Shown piece after piece: positions 52,473-61,112 of a stretch of 64,000 nt of DNA. Each line of letters opens with the position of its first letter. Position 1 is the stretch's first letter. The position numbers were made by a program, and so were the translations under genes. This stretch comes from Fusibacter bizertensis. Its GTDB lineage: Bacteria; Bacillota; Clostridia; Peptostreptococcales; Acidaminobacteraceae. Where the stretch lies: assembly GCF_029914245.1 (NCBI RefSeq), contig NZ_JARYZI010000001.1:1-64000 (forward strand), in the 5' to 3' direction. The notes below the pieces were generated by a model. It saw only the letters and a program-made list of their open reading frames with translations, searched no databases and was not told the origin of the DNA.

Positions 52473-52826
52473 ATGTTCAATAAAAAAGAAACACCCACAG
52501 ATCGAGATGCAAAGAAAAAGGCTAGAGATGCTGAAAATGATAAGTTAGTTTATGATACATGGCCACAAACTAGAGAGCAAGGTAAACTAAAATTCACTTT
52601 TCGATTTGGTGCGTTAACGTGGGGTTTTCCAACATTTTTAATCTACTCAGCGATAATGATTATACTAAATTTTTTCATTAAAGAGAGTGTTAAATACAAT
52701 ATCATGCAAGCAGCTTTTTCGCTTTTCTTCTTCATACTCTTTGGTATGATATACGGCTTATTTTTGTGGAAGAAAAACGAAAAAGTATTTCTTAAAAAAT
52801 ATCCTTATGGTAAAAAAACTAAATAG
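52473..52826 (+). CDS. Small two-helix membrane protein
   Basis: A 117-residue protein: a charged N-terminal tail (residues 1-40), two membrane segments (about 48-68 and 75-98) and a basic end (KKYPYGKKTK). It is 19 bases after the carboxyltransferase gene with its own GGAGGC site and is followed by a terminator, so the two form an operon. It shows no similarity I can name to OadB or OadG. Function unknown. Confidence 0.7.
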   Translation: MFNKKETPTDRDAKKKARDAENDKLVYDTWPQTREQGKLKFTFRFGALTWGFPTFLIYSAIMIILNFFIKESVKYNIMQAAFSLFFFILFGMIYGLFLWKKNEKVFLKKYPYGKKTK

Positions 52827-52842
52827 TTATTGAGTTAAACTT

Positions 52843-52874
52843 AAAATACACATTTGAGAATGTGTATTTTTTTA
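52843..52874 (+). terminator. Intrinsic terminator
   Basis: AAAATACACATT (52843-52854), TGAG loop, AATGTGTATTTT (52859-52870), T-run. Ends the carboxyltransferase unit before the Tad operon. Confidence 0.9.
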
Positions 52875-52976
52875 TGTATAATAATGGAATTTTGTGTTGC
52901 AATTGTAATATTATGGGTTTATAATTGATTTATCTTATTTTACATTTATTGGAATTTTTATCAAGAAGGTGGCATA

Positions 52977-53765
52977 ATGCATTATTTAGTAGAAAATAAT
53001 TACACTAGGCGACTATATCAGCAACTTAAAATTCAATCGAATAAATTTGAAATCATCAGTAGAAGTGAACTCGACTTACTTTCAGAAACAGATACATTGA
53101 TCATTGATGAAAGTGATCTCAATTTTATAGAGGCTGTCATTACTTCAAAAGAACAAGTTATTGTCTTAGGCGAATCTATAACGCCTTACAAGTGTATATC
53201 GAAGTATCAAAGCTATCGAAATATTCAAGCACAATTAAGCAACGCTAAGCTTCCAATCTATTTATTTACTAGTGAATCAAATATTGAATGTAGTGATATT
53301 TTTTTCAAATCTCTCGCTACACAATTGGGAATAGAGTATATAGTTTCACTAAATTATGTACCTAATAGTAATTTTTCACTTTACCAATGGTCAATAGATT
53401 CATCTATCGAAATCCCCAAACACACAATCATAGACCTAATTTCCACTGTTCCAGATTTATTTAATTCACCAGTAGAAGAAATTTTAGGTTTTGTTGATGC
53501 CATATCTCTAAAAAGCAGTGTCCTCATCATCAGTTATCCTCTAAAAAGTTGTCTCGATAAAAAACTGCTTGAGATCGCTAATACTGTATTTTTAGTTACA
53601 TCAAACTTCGAATCAGATTATCCAACTCGAATAAAGCAATTTACAAACGCTACAATTTACTCATTTCCATACAATATACAAGAAATTAAGCCTCATAAAA
53701 ACAATTCTAACTTTTTTGAAGGAAACCTGCTGAAAAATATAGAGAAAATGCAAGGAGTTAAATAG
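52977..53765 (+). CDS. TadZ/CpaE-position protein lacking a P-loop
   Basis: A 262-residue soluble protein, first gene of the Tad locus. Its layout fits CpaE/TadZ: a receiver-like N-terminal half (TDTLIIDESDLNFIEAVIT; QVIVLGES) and a MinD-like second half. However, where the Walker A motif should stand the sequence reads LFTSESNIECSDIFFKSLAT, with no GKT/S, and no deviant Walker motif is seen elsewhere. It would be a non-ATP-binding localisation factor if the assignment, which rests on position and layout, is right. Its stop overlaps the start of the ATPase gene. Confidence 0.6.
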   Translation: MHYLVENNYTRRLYQQLKIQSNKFEIISRSELDLLSETDTLIIDESDLNFIEAVITSKEQVIVLGESITPYKCISKYQSYRNIQAQLSNAKLPIYLFTSESNIECSDIFFKSLATQLGIEYIVSLNYVPNSNFSLYQWSIDSSIEIPKHTIIDLISTVPDLFNSPVEEILGFVDAISLKSSVLIISYPLKSCLDKKLLEIANTVFLVTSNFESDYPTRIKQFTNATIYSFPYNIQEIKPHKNNSNFFEGNLLKNIEKMQGVK

Positions 53766-54952
53766 TGTATCAAATAATTGAGAAAATAAAAAAGGAAATT
53801 CAAGAAGAGATTAGTTTATTTAGTGAACAAGAAATAAAACAAGCAATACACCATAAAATTGATCTCTTGAATATTTTTAGTTTAGAAGATAAAAAGAAAA
53901 TTTCTCTACTAATAGAAGATTCGATTTTTGGCTATGGCCTCATTCAACCACTTCTTAATCGCACAGAAATAACTGAAATAATGATTAATGGTACTGATAA
54001 AATTTACATTGAAATCGATGGAAAACTCCAAGTTACTAATTTTGCTTACGAAAATAAAACACAATTAATGCAACTCATCCATAAAATTTCTACTGAAGTT
54101 GGTCGAGAAGTTAATCTAACTTATCCAACTTTAGACGCAAGATTAAAGGATGGTTCACGAGTCAATGTTATTCTAGATCCTATTGCATTGAAAGGCCCTA
54201 TAGTAACCATTAGAAAATTTAAGCAGGCACTTAGCAGTAGCGAGGAACTCATTAAGTCTGGCATGTTTACACAGACTCTCTCACAGTTAATGGAAATCCT
54301 TATAAAATGTAAATTTAATTTATTTATCTGCGGTGGAACAGGTACTGGTAAAACCACACTACTCAATTGTCTATCATCATACATTGATACAAACGAACGC
54401 ATTATTACCATTGAAGATGCTGCTGAGCTCAATTTAAAACACCACAAAAATGTCGTCACTTTAGAAACAAGAAAAGCTCAAGGAAACAATGAGATTACTA
54501 TGAGTCATCTTATCAAAAATGCACTTCGTATGCGACCTGATCGAATCATTGTAGGCGAAGTACGTGGAGATGAAGTAATAGATATGCTTCAGGCTATGAA
54601 CACTGGCCATGATGGCTCGCTTTCTACAGGCCATAGCAATTCACCCTTTGATATGTTAACACGTCTCGAAGTCATCGCAAGTAGCTATAGTGAGATAAAC
54701 CATCTCCTTATTCGAAAACAAATTATATCAGCTATTGATTTTATAATTTTTGTAGAGAAGCTTCCTAATGGATTAAGAAGTATTACGCAAATAGCTGAAG
54801 TTGAAAAAGGAACCTCAGACTATATATTAAATACTCTTTTTTCGGATGATTCACCAAGTGAACTTACTATAGGAGAACTTATCTCTAAAATTTCCATGAA
54901 TCATAAAATCAGGAGGTATCATGATAAAATTCAAGATGTTTTCAATCAATAA
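53765..54952 (+). CDS. tadA: Tad pilus assembly ATPase, TadA/CpaF family
   Basis: A 395-residue secretion ATPase. The N-terminal region has GYGLIQPLLNRTEITEIMIN; Walker A is CGGTGTGKTTLLNCL near residue 190; the Asp box and Walker B follow in ITIEDAAELNL and RPDRIIVGEVRGDEVIDML, then the His box TGHDGSLSTGHSNS. It powers assembly of Flp-type pili. The start is a GTG that overlaps the preceding stop; its end overlaps the tadB-like gene by 32 bases. Confidence 0.93.
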   Translation: MYQIIEKIKKEIQEEISLFSEQEIKQAIHHKIDLLNIFSLEDKKKISLLIEDSIFGYGLIQPLLNRTEITEIMINGTDKIYIEIDGKLQVTNFAYENKTQLMQLIHKISTEVGREVNLTYPTLDARLKDGSRVNVILDPIALKGPIVTIRKFKQALSSSEELIKSGMFTQTLSQLMEILIKCKFNLFICGGTGTGKTTLLNCLSSYIDTNERIITIEDAAELNLKHHKNVVTLETRKAQGNNEITMSHLIKNALRMRPDRIIVGEVRGDEVIDMLQAMNTGHDGSLSTGHSNSPFDMLTRLEVIASSYSEINHLLIRKQIISAIDFIIFVEKLPNGLRSITQIAEVEKGTSDYILNTLFSDDSPSELTIGELISKISMNHKIRRYHDKIQDVFNQ

Positions 54953-55646
54953 TTTAGATCGCTCAAAATTTATATTTGATCTTATATTTTATGCACTTGG
55001 ATTTTATGCTTTTTACGCCAATATCGGATTAGTCGTTGTAAGTATAATACTAAATATTGTTTTGCTAAAAGTCAGTAATTACTATGATAAAGATTTAAAT
55101 GCATATTATTTAGATAGTTTTATAGATTTTCTCAACCAAATCAATTCAAATTTAGCGATTGGCATGGGGTTCGATTCAGCAATAATAGCCTCATCAAAAG
55201 AGCTCCATCATGATCAAAGTTATTCTAGTCAGACATTGCATATAATCAATCGTTCCATTCAACTAGGTATTGATGTACAATCTATTTTTGAAATTCTCAA
55301 CGAACGATTTCCGATTCCAGAGGCAACTCTTTTTTCAAGAATGATGCTTTTAAGTAAAGAAACAGGTTCAAATCCATCGAACATAGCAGATATTACACTA
55401 GATAAACTCTACATGACATATAAAGTCAAACAAGAAATAAATACAATTCTCTTTCAAAAGAAAATGGAGCAAAGCATCTTATGCATCGCACCAATGGTTA
55501 TTATACTTTTTATCAAATCAACTTCTTCAGATTTCATGGTTATATTGTACCAAACACTTATTGGGAAAGGAGTAATGAGTTTGTCCTTTTTATTAATTAT
55601 CATTATGAAATTTATTTCTGAGAAAATAGTACGATTTGATATTTAG
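54921..55646 (+). CDS. tadB: Tad pilus inner-membrane platform protein, TadB-like
   Basis: A 241-residue T2SSF-type protein. Two hydrophobic segments near the N-terminus (residues 17-52), a cytoplasmic helical domain (SFIDFLNQINSNLAIGMGFDSA; ILNERFPIPEATLFSRMMLL) and two C-terminal membrane segments (about 185-235). This is the TadB layout. AGGAGG precedes the ATG within the end of the ATPase gene. It acts with the TadC-like protein as the platform for the ATPase. Confidence 0.85.
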   Translation: MIKFKMFSINNLDRSKFIFDLIFYALGFYAFYANIGLVVVSIILNIVLLKVSNYYDKDLNAYYLDSFIDFLNQINSNLAIGMGFDSAIIASSKELHHDQSYSSQTLHIINRSIQLGIDVQSIFEILNERFPIPEATLFSRMMLLSKETGSNPSNIADITLDKLYMTYKVKQEINTILFQKKMEQSILCIAPMVIILFIKSTSSDFMVILYQTLIGKGVMSLSFLLIIIMKFISEKIVRFDI

Positions 55647-55682
55647 CTAACATGCCATAAAATCAACTAAAGGAGGAGGCTG

Positions 55683-56213
55683 ATGCACTATATCTTTGAC
55701 ACTTTAGGACAACTCAACAAGAAACTAGAGCAACTAAATTCTAAACTAGATAGTGCTTTAATCAAAACAGGTTTAAAACAAAACAAGAAAAAAATCACCT
55801 ATTTTGAAAAAGAGCTAGCAATTCTTATTCAAGAATTTTTAATCAACTATGGCGCAGGAATAACACTTGAGCGCTCATTAAAACTTACTTTGAAGTCTCA
55901 TTGTAAAGATGAAGACCTTATCAAACTAATGGGCGTCAATGCTTCTGCAATTGAAGCGATTAATCGTTTTGCAACTCATCAAGATCGTAAAGAAATTTGG
56001 CGTTTCGTAAGGTTAATCAATCAAATTCATACTACTGGTGCGAGTACATCAGTCAGTGCACTTGAAAAATATCATGACGAGCTCTGGCAAAACAAACTTA
56101 CCCAAGCGAGGATGAAGTCTGAAACTGTTACAATTCAATTGACATTTTTACTTATGCTATCTCTAATTAGTGTCATTATGGTTGTTCTTACACCAGTTAT
56201 ACTCATGTTTTAA
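55683..56213 (+). CDS. Tad pilus platform protein, TadC-like (short)
   Basis: A 176-residue protein. A T2SSF-like helical domain (ELAILIQEFLINYGAGITLE, then IHTTGASTSVSALEKYHDEL) is followed by one C-terminal hydrophobic stretch (residues 149-175). It is shorter than usual TadC and lacks the N-terminal membrane segments, having instead a charged start. Position after tadB and AAAGGAGGAGGC ribosome site support the role. Confidence 0.78.
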   Translation: MHYIFDTLGQLNKKLEQLNSKLDSALIKTGLKQNKKKITYFEKELAILIQEFLINYGAGITLERSLKLTLKSHCKDEDLIKLMGVNASAIEAINRFATHQDRKEIWRFVRLINQIHTTGASTSVSALEKYHDELWQNKLTQARMKSETVTIQLTFLLMLSLISVIMVVLTPVILMF

Positions 56214-56238
56214 TACTATATAATAAGGGGAGAATTCT

Positions 56239-56472
56239 ATGTTCTTAAATAACTTAAAGTCAATTATCACTAAGAAAACAATACGCGTAAAACACTGCCT
56301 AAACTTCAATTTAAATTCGGAGTCCGGTATGGGCACAATTGAAATTGTTATCATTATTGCTGTACTAATTGGTTTAGCATTTCTATTTAGAACCTTTGCT
56401 GTTTCATTTTTTAATGAACTCACGCAAGGTATAAAAGACAATAATCAAATTGATAGCTTGTTTAATAATTAG
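56239..56472 (+). CDS. Flp-type pilin candidate
   Basis: A 77-residue protein with a class III-like prepilin signal: a 31-residue polar, basic leader, then ESG followed by MGTIEIVIIIAVLIGLAFLF. Cleavage after the glycine would leave Glu at position 5 of the mature protein, as in type IV and Flp pilins, and a mature pilin of about 45 residues. It is placed directly behind the platform genes. No prepilin peptidase gene lies in the window. Confidence 0.75.
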   Translation: MFLNNLKSIITKKTIRVKHCLNFNLNSESGMGTIEIVIIIAVLIGLAFLFRTFAVSFFNELTQGIKDNNQIDSLFNN

Positions 56473-56495
56473 TACTTATAAATGAGGAGAATCGC

Positions 56496-57383
56496 TTGCA
56501 AACAAATAGAATAATTATTCATACACAACAATTAGAAAAGTTTGAAGCTGATATGATCAATGAGGTTGACATCATGTGTTTTCAAACTTTTGCAGTGCAC
56601 CAACTTCAAAATCAAAATATGCAGTTTATTGAGCTTTCCTGGGAAAAGAAGGGGTGTTATCAAACGATTAAGGAACTATTAGATGCAAAGTATCTTGATT
56701 TCGCATTTTTATCACACTTTGCTGAGCAAATAATTGATTTATATAAAGCATGTGATGACTATTTACTTATTATTGATAAAATAGATTTTTCACCTTCAAA
56801 TATCTATTATGACCATTTCTTAAATCAATTTTTTTGGCGCTATGTTCCTATTAAAGATTTTAAATCCGATTTTGAAATTTCACAACTAATTGCTATTGTA
56901 CTCCTGAAATCTGATATAATTGATGACCTACAAACAATTGAAAATTTGAGTTTATCACCTAAAGAATTACTCAATTGGTTAAAGCAACTTTCCAACAAAA
57001 AAGAGGCGTCAAACAAAAAAAAAATTTGGCATAGAATATGTCCAAAAAAGAAGTCTAATCAACTTATCAATCAACAGAGTAAAACTACTCATAAGATTTC
57101 GCATCCAATTCTCATGGTCAAAGCTAATCCAAATGAAAATTACAAATTATACTTTGATCACATTGTAATTGGTAGAGAAGATACTTGTAACATCCATATA
57201 AATTCACCTTCTGTAAGTCGTGAGCACGCTCTTATAGTTAAAACAGGGCATCATTATCACGTGAAAGACCTGGGTTCTACAAATGGAACCTTTTTAAATG
57301 GTAAGCAAATCGATATTTCAACACCAATTGTCAATGGTGATTGTATCCAAATTGGAGAAAAAGAATTAATATTTATACGTTAA
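56496..57383 (+). CDS. FHA-domain protein of the Tad locus (DUF6382-like N-terminus)
   Basis: A 295-residue protein. Residues 1-170 resemble the DUF6382 region found before FHA domains in Clostridial Tad loci. A basic linker follows (residues 170-205, KKKIWHRICPKKKSN). Residues 208-295 are a full FHA phosphothreonine-binding domain (IVIGREDTCNIHI, SVSREHALIV, LGSTNGTFLNGKQI). It begins with a TTG after GAGGAG. It may recruit phosphorylated partners to the pilus machine; it is the last gene of the operon. Confidence 0.82.
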   Translation: MQTNRIIIHTQQLEKFEADMINEVDIMCFQTFAVHQLQNQNMQFIELSWEKKGCYQTIKELLDAKYLDFAFLSHFAEQIIDLYKACDDYLLIIDKIDFSPSNIYYDHFLNQFFWRYVPIKDFKSDFEISQLIAIVLLKSDIIDDLQTIENLSLSPKELLNWLKQLSNKKEASNKKKIWHRICPKKKSNQLINQQSKTTHKISHPILMVKANPNENYKLYFDHIVIGREDTCNIHINSPSVSREHALIVKTGHHYHVKDLGSTNGTFLNGKQIDISTPIVNGDCIQIGEKELIFIR

Positions 57384-57447
57384 CTTTTGTGATATTATAG
57401 TACTTGTGACTAACAAAACTATTAATAAACCGCAAAAGGAGAACAAA

Positions 57448-57984
57448 ATGAAAAATGATGTTAAAGAAATTCTTTATTCAGAAGCTCAGTTAAATGAAAA
57501 GGTTGAAGAACTTGCTGCTAGAATTTCAGCTGATTATAAAGATAAAGATCTTTTATTGATAGGTGTGTTAAAAGGGGCGAATGTTTTTATGTGTGATTTG
57601 ATGAGAAAAATACCTTTTCCAATTCAAATTGATTTTATTGCTGCTTCTAGCTATGGACATTCTACTGAAAGTTCAGGTGTTGTGAAAATTCTAAAAGACC
57701 TTGATTATAGCATAGAAGGAAAAGACGTCATTATAGTAGAAGATATTATCGATACAGGATTAACACTCCATTATCTAACCGAAAATTTTAATTCAAGAAA
57801 ACCAAACAGTTTAGAAATATGTACGCTTTTAGATAAACCAGAAAGAAGAATTGCAAAACTTGATGTAAAATATATTGGCTATCAAATTCCTGATGAATTC
57901 ATCGTTGGTTATGGAATCGACTTTGCTGAACGCTATAGAAATTTACCTTATATAGCAACTCTTAAAGAATCTGTTTACTCATAA
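57448..57984 (+). CDS. hpt: Hypoxanthine phosphoribosyltransferase
   Basis: A 178-residue purine salvage enzyme that makes IMP/GMP from hypoxanthine/guanine and PRPP. The PRPP motif is VIIVEDIIDTGLTL near residue 95; LLIGVLKGANVFMCDL near residue 38 and the C-terminal DEFIVGYGIDFAERYRNLPY are characteristic. ATG 57448 follows AAAGGAGAACAAA; an in-frame GTG at 57406 is too far upstream and has no ribosome site. Confidence 0.95.
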   Translation: MKNDVKEILYSEAQLNEKVEELAARISADYKDKDLLLIGVLKGANVFMCDLMRKIPFPIQIDFIAASSYGHSTESSGVVKILKDLDYSIEGKDVIIVEDIIDTGLTLHYLTENFNSRKPNSLEICTLLDKPERRIAKLDVKYIGYQIPDEFIVGYGIDFAERYRNLPYIATLKESVYS

Positions 57985-58041
57985 TAAGGGGATTTTATAA
58001 TTTTACTATTGTAAACTTATTATAAAAACTAGGTTTCTTGT

Positions 58042-58070
58042 TTGACGATTGGGTATCAATCCAGTATGAT
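58042..58070 (+). promoter_or_regulatory. deoC promoter with possible operator
   Basis: TTGACG (58042-58047), 17 bases, TATGAT (58065-58070). The spacer holds a dyad GATTG-GGTAT-CAATC (58046-58060 approx.), which may be a repressor site. Confidence 0.65.
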
Positions 58071-58099
58071 TGAACTGAAAATAAATAAGAGGTGATTAT

Positions 58100-58768
58100 A
58101 TGAATATCGCAAAGACCATTGACCATACGATTCTTAAACCAAACGTTACTGACGCTGATGTCATCAAAATTTGTAACGAAGCAAAAACACATGGCTTTTT
58201 TTCAGTTTGTGTAAATCCTTACTTTGTTCCGTTAGTAGCTTCTGAACTTAAAGGATCAGAAGTGAAAGTTACGTCAGTAATTGGTTTTCCTTTAGGTGCA
58301 AGTACCACTTTTATCAAAGCTGCTGAAGCAAAAAAAGCAGTAGAAGATGGTGCAAATGAAATCGATATGGTAATTAATGTATCGGCTTTAAAAGATGGCA
58401 AATATGATTTTGTTAAATCCGATATTGCTGCAGTAGTTGAAGCAATAAAAGGCAATGCAATTTTGAAAGTTATCTTAGAGACTTGTTTACTTACGAAAGA
58501 CGAAATCGTTAAAGCGTGTGAACTCTCTAAAGAAGCTGGTGCTCAGTTTGTTAAAACTTCAACTGGTTTTAGCACTGGTGGTGCTACAGCTGAGGATGTT
58601 GCACTTATGAAAAAAACAGTAGGAGAGGCACTCGAAGTGAAAGCATCTGGTGGCGTTAGAGATTATGAAACAGCTATGGCTATGATCAATGCTGGGGCTA
58701 CAAGAATTGGTGCTTCTGCTTCAATTGACATTGCTAACAAAAGCAATACTAGTACTTCAGATTATTAA
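58100..58768 (+). CDS. deoC: Deoxyribose-phosphate aldolase
   Basis: A 222-residue class I aldolase that splits 2-deoxyribose 5-phosphate to glyceraldehyde 3-phosphate and acetaldehyde. The N-terminus [15 protein letters not shown] is typical; the Schiff-base lysine is Lys152 in [11 protein letters not shown]; the proton relay lysine is in [14 protein letters not shown]. The length is normal. AGAGGTG precedes the ATG. Stands alone between its promoter and a terminator; with hpt it covers nucleoside salvage. Confidence 0.95.
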   Translation: MNIAKTIDHTILKPNVTDADVIKICNEAKTHGFFSVCVNPYFVPLVASELKGSEVKVTSVIGFPLGASTTFIKAAEAKKAVEDGANEIDMVINVSALKDGKYDFVKSDIAAVVEAIKGNAILKVILETCLLTKDEIVKACELSKEAGAQFVKTSTGFSTGGATAEDVALMKKTVGEALEVKASGGVRDYETAMAMINAGATRIGASASIDIANKSNTSTSDY

Positions 58769-58783
58769 TTAAATAAAATATCG

Positions 58784-58824
58784 AAGCGAGTTGTCATAAT
58801 ATATTTATGTCAACTCGCTTTTTA
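58784..58824 (+). terminator. deoC terminator
   Basis: AAGCGAGTTGTCATAA pairs with TTATGTCAACTCGCTT (one mismatch), then TTT. Confidence 0.88.
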
Positions 58825-58957
58825 AGTTATATCTCTCTATTTTCCAATTAAATTACAACTCACTGTTTATATAGTTTTAATTTTATTTCATTCGCAAATC
58901 ATATATAATATATATATTAATCAAAAATAATACTAACATCTACAATAGGAGCTCAAA

Positions 58958-60109
58958 ATGAATCTGAGAGATATTAAAATCACTTCTTTTTCAAAACTGA
59001 TTATCGTTGCTACTGTTTTAATTCTCATTTTGACAAAAACAGCACTCTGGAAATATATTGCCGCTGCGCTTGCTCCTATATTAATGGCCTTTATTTTGGC
59101 ATATATTATGGATTATGTTGTTCGATTTTTAGAAAAACGCGTAAAATTATCTAGGATGATCTCCATTTTAATTACCGTGGTTTTATTTATTGCTTTACTG
59201 ACTCTACTTGGGTTTGTAATTTTTCCAAATATAGTTGAAGCAGTTGCATCATTGATTAAAGCAATTGGTGCAATAGACATGACTAAAGCTGTAGACTTTT
59301 CCTTTCTTAACCAGATCGATTTTAATAACATTTATTTGAAACAACTTCAGCAAACTATTGTTGATACATTAACACCTATGCTTCAAAAGTTAACTAATTT
59401 TACAGGTACCGCTGTAATGATCATCGTGAATCAGCTTCAGCAAATAACGTCTGGTTTAATTTCATTTCTTATTTCGTTTGTTATTGCACTTTATATGCTC
59501 GCTGAAAAGAACGATCTTATTGCTCGAATAAAACGATTACTTTATGCATACTTTAATGACAAACAAGTTCAATGGGTGTTTTATATCTCAAGGATGAGTG
59601 ATATGATCTTTAAAGATTTCGTTATCGGCAAGCTAATTGATAGTACCATAATCGGTCTTTTATCTTATTTCATCTTTGTGTCATTTGGATTTGAATATTC
59701 TGTTGTTATTGCTTTAATTGTTGGCATAACAAATATGATTCCATATTTCGGACCATTTATCGGTGCTATACCAGCAGGAATTATTACTTTAATTGCTAAT
59801 CCTACTCATCCAATTGATGTCGTATACATCTTATTACTTATCTTGATCATTCAACAACTGGATGGACTCGTGATAGGACCTTTTATACTAGGTGATTCAG
59901 TAGGTGTTTCTGCTTTTTGGATAATCGTCGCTGTAACAATTGGTGGTGCATCTTTTGGTATTTTAGGGATGTTTTTGGGCGTACCTGTATGTGTTCTGAT
60001 AAAAACTTTAATTGAAGAAGACATTGAGAGAAAACTTGCTGCTAAAGGATATGATGGACTTGAAGAACAAAACTTGAGATTTAGAAAAAAACATCATAAG
60101 TCAACTTAA
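58958..60109 (+). CDS. AI-2E family transporter (PerM/YtvI-like)
   Basis: A 383-residue membrane protein with about eight hydrophobic segments. LAPILMAFILAYIMDYVVRFLE near residue 37, ALIVGITNMIPYFGPFIGAIPA near residue 260, QQLDGLVIGPFILGDSVGVSAF and GGASFGILGMFLGVPVCVLI near the end are family hallmarks. Members export small molecules or ions; the substrate is unknown. AGGAGC precedes the ATG. The receiver-domain gene follows 14 bases after its stop. Confidence 0.92.
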   Translation: MNLRDIKITSFSKLIIVATVLILILTKTALWKYIAAALAPILMAFILAYIMDYVVRFLEKRVKLSRMISILITVVLFIALLTLLGFVIFPNIVEAVASLIKAIGAIDMTKAVDFSFLNQIDFNNIYLKQLQQTIVDTLTPMLQKLTNFTGTAVMIIVNQLQQITSGLISFLISFVIALYMLAEKNDLIARIKRLLYAYFNDKQVQWVFYISRMSDMIFKDFVIGKLIDSTIIGLLSYFIFVSFGFEYSVVIALIVGITNMIPYFGPFIGAIPAGIITLIANPTHPIDVVYILLLILIIQQLDGLVIGPFILGDSVGVSAFWIIVAVTIGGASFGILGMFLGVPVCVLIKTLIEEDIERKLAAKGYDGLEEQNLRFRKKHHKST

Positions 60110-60123
60110 GTAAGGGGGATTAA

Positions 60124-60942
60124 ATGACAAATATCATGGTAATTGACATAAATGCAACGACAGTCTATCGAATCCGGAAAATTCTTGATGGTATTCCTGT
60201 TGAAATTGTTAGTGCCACAACGATGTATGAAGCTATCAATCGCGTTGGTAATTTACAATCTGTATTAGATCTAATCATTATTGATGTCAATTTAGGCTCT
60301 GAAGATGGATATGATTTAATTACAAAACTCAAAGAGATAAATCCTAACCTTATGGTCATTATCTCAACAAGCCTAAATACGAGAAAGTCATTTGTAAGGG
60401 CAATTAGGGTAGGAGCCAATGATTATATTCTTAAGCCTTTTGATGATGAATACATGAAACAAAAACTTTTAACACATATTAAATTTATTGATAGTGCAAA
60501 AACATTACCAGCAACTTCACAAAAACAGATTGATACTTCTATATATAAATCTATCAAGAAAGCAGTTCGAGAAAACCATGAATTATTAATAGGACTAATT
60601 TTAGTTTACAATAAAAAAAATCCTGCTCAACCTGCTAATAACGTACGAGATATCGCTATTATCAAAGGGTTATACAAAGACTTAGAAGAATCACTCAATA
60701 TAGAAGATGAAGTAATTTCATACAGCAATAATGGCTTTGTTATTGTACTACATAAAAAGTCAATCCATATGAAAACGGAAGTAGTAGCATTGTATAAAGG
60801 TATTTGTGAATCCTATTTTATCAATAAAAATGTTGATGAATTTGGCTTTGATATAGAATTTATAAATTTACCAAACGAAATTGATCCAAGGCAAAATGCA
60901 TTAAGTATTTTAGCTGGTCGAATTGAAAAAAATATAGGTTAG
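60124..60942 (+). CDS. Receiver-domain protein with unclassified output domain
   Basis: A 272-residue protein. Residues 1-118 are a CheY-like receiver with Asp54 (LIIIDVNLGSEDG), the switch Thr/Ser region VIISTS and the conserved Lys in YILKPFDDEY. The second acidic pocket residue near position 8-9 is replaced (IDIN for usual DD). Residues 140-272 look like an alpha/beta domain (HELLIGLILVYNK; NGFVIVLHKK) reminiscent of a degenerate GGDEF fold but with no GGDEF motif. No kinase gene is adjacent. Confidence 0.78.
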   Translation: MTNIMVIDINATTVYRIRKILDGIPVEIVSATTMYEAINRVGNLQSVLDLIIIDVNLGSEDGYDLITKLKEINPNLMVIISTSLNTRKSFVRAIRVGANDYILKPFDDEYMKQKLLTHIKFIDSAKTLPATSQKQIDTSIYKSIKKAVRENHELLIGLILVYNKKNPAQPANNVRDIAIIKGLYKDLEESLNIEDEVISYSNNGFVIVLHKKSIHMKTEVVALYKGICESYFINKNVDEFGFDIEFINLPNEIDPRQNALSILAGRIEKNIG

Positions 60943-60966
60943 TTCCATGCAATAGATGTGCCAAAA

Positions 60967-60994
60967 ATGACATGAATAAACCTTTCATGTCATT
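60967..60994 (+). terminator. Hairpin, probable weak terminator
   Basis: AATGACATGAA (60967-60977) pairs with TTCATGTCATT (60984-60994); the following AAATTTCTTAAATTTAAC is only partly T-rich. A TATAAT at 61045-61050 may be the -10 box for the next gene. Confidence 0.55.
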
Positions 60995-61112
60995 AAATTT
61001 CTTAAATTTAACTTTTTTGTTATTTTATTTTTTAAAAAAAGTATTATAATATATATTAGTTTGACTTTACATTACCTTTAACTTAAATTATAAATCTGAC
61101 CGAGGTGTCAAT

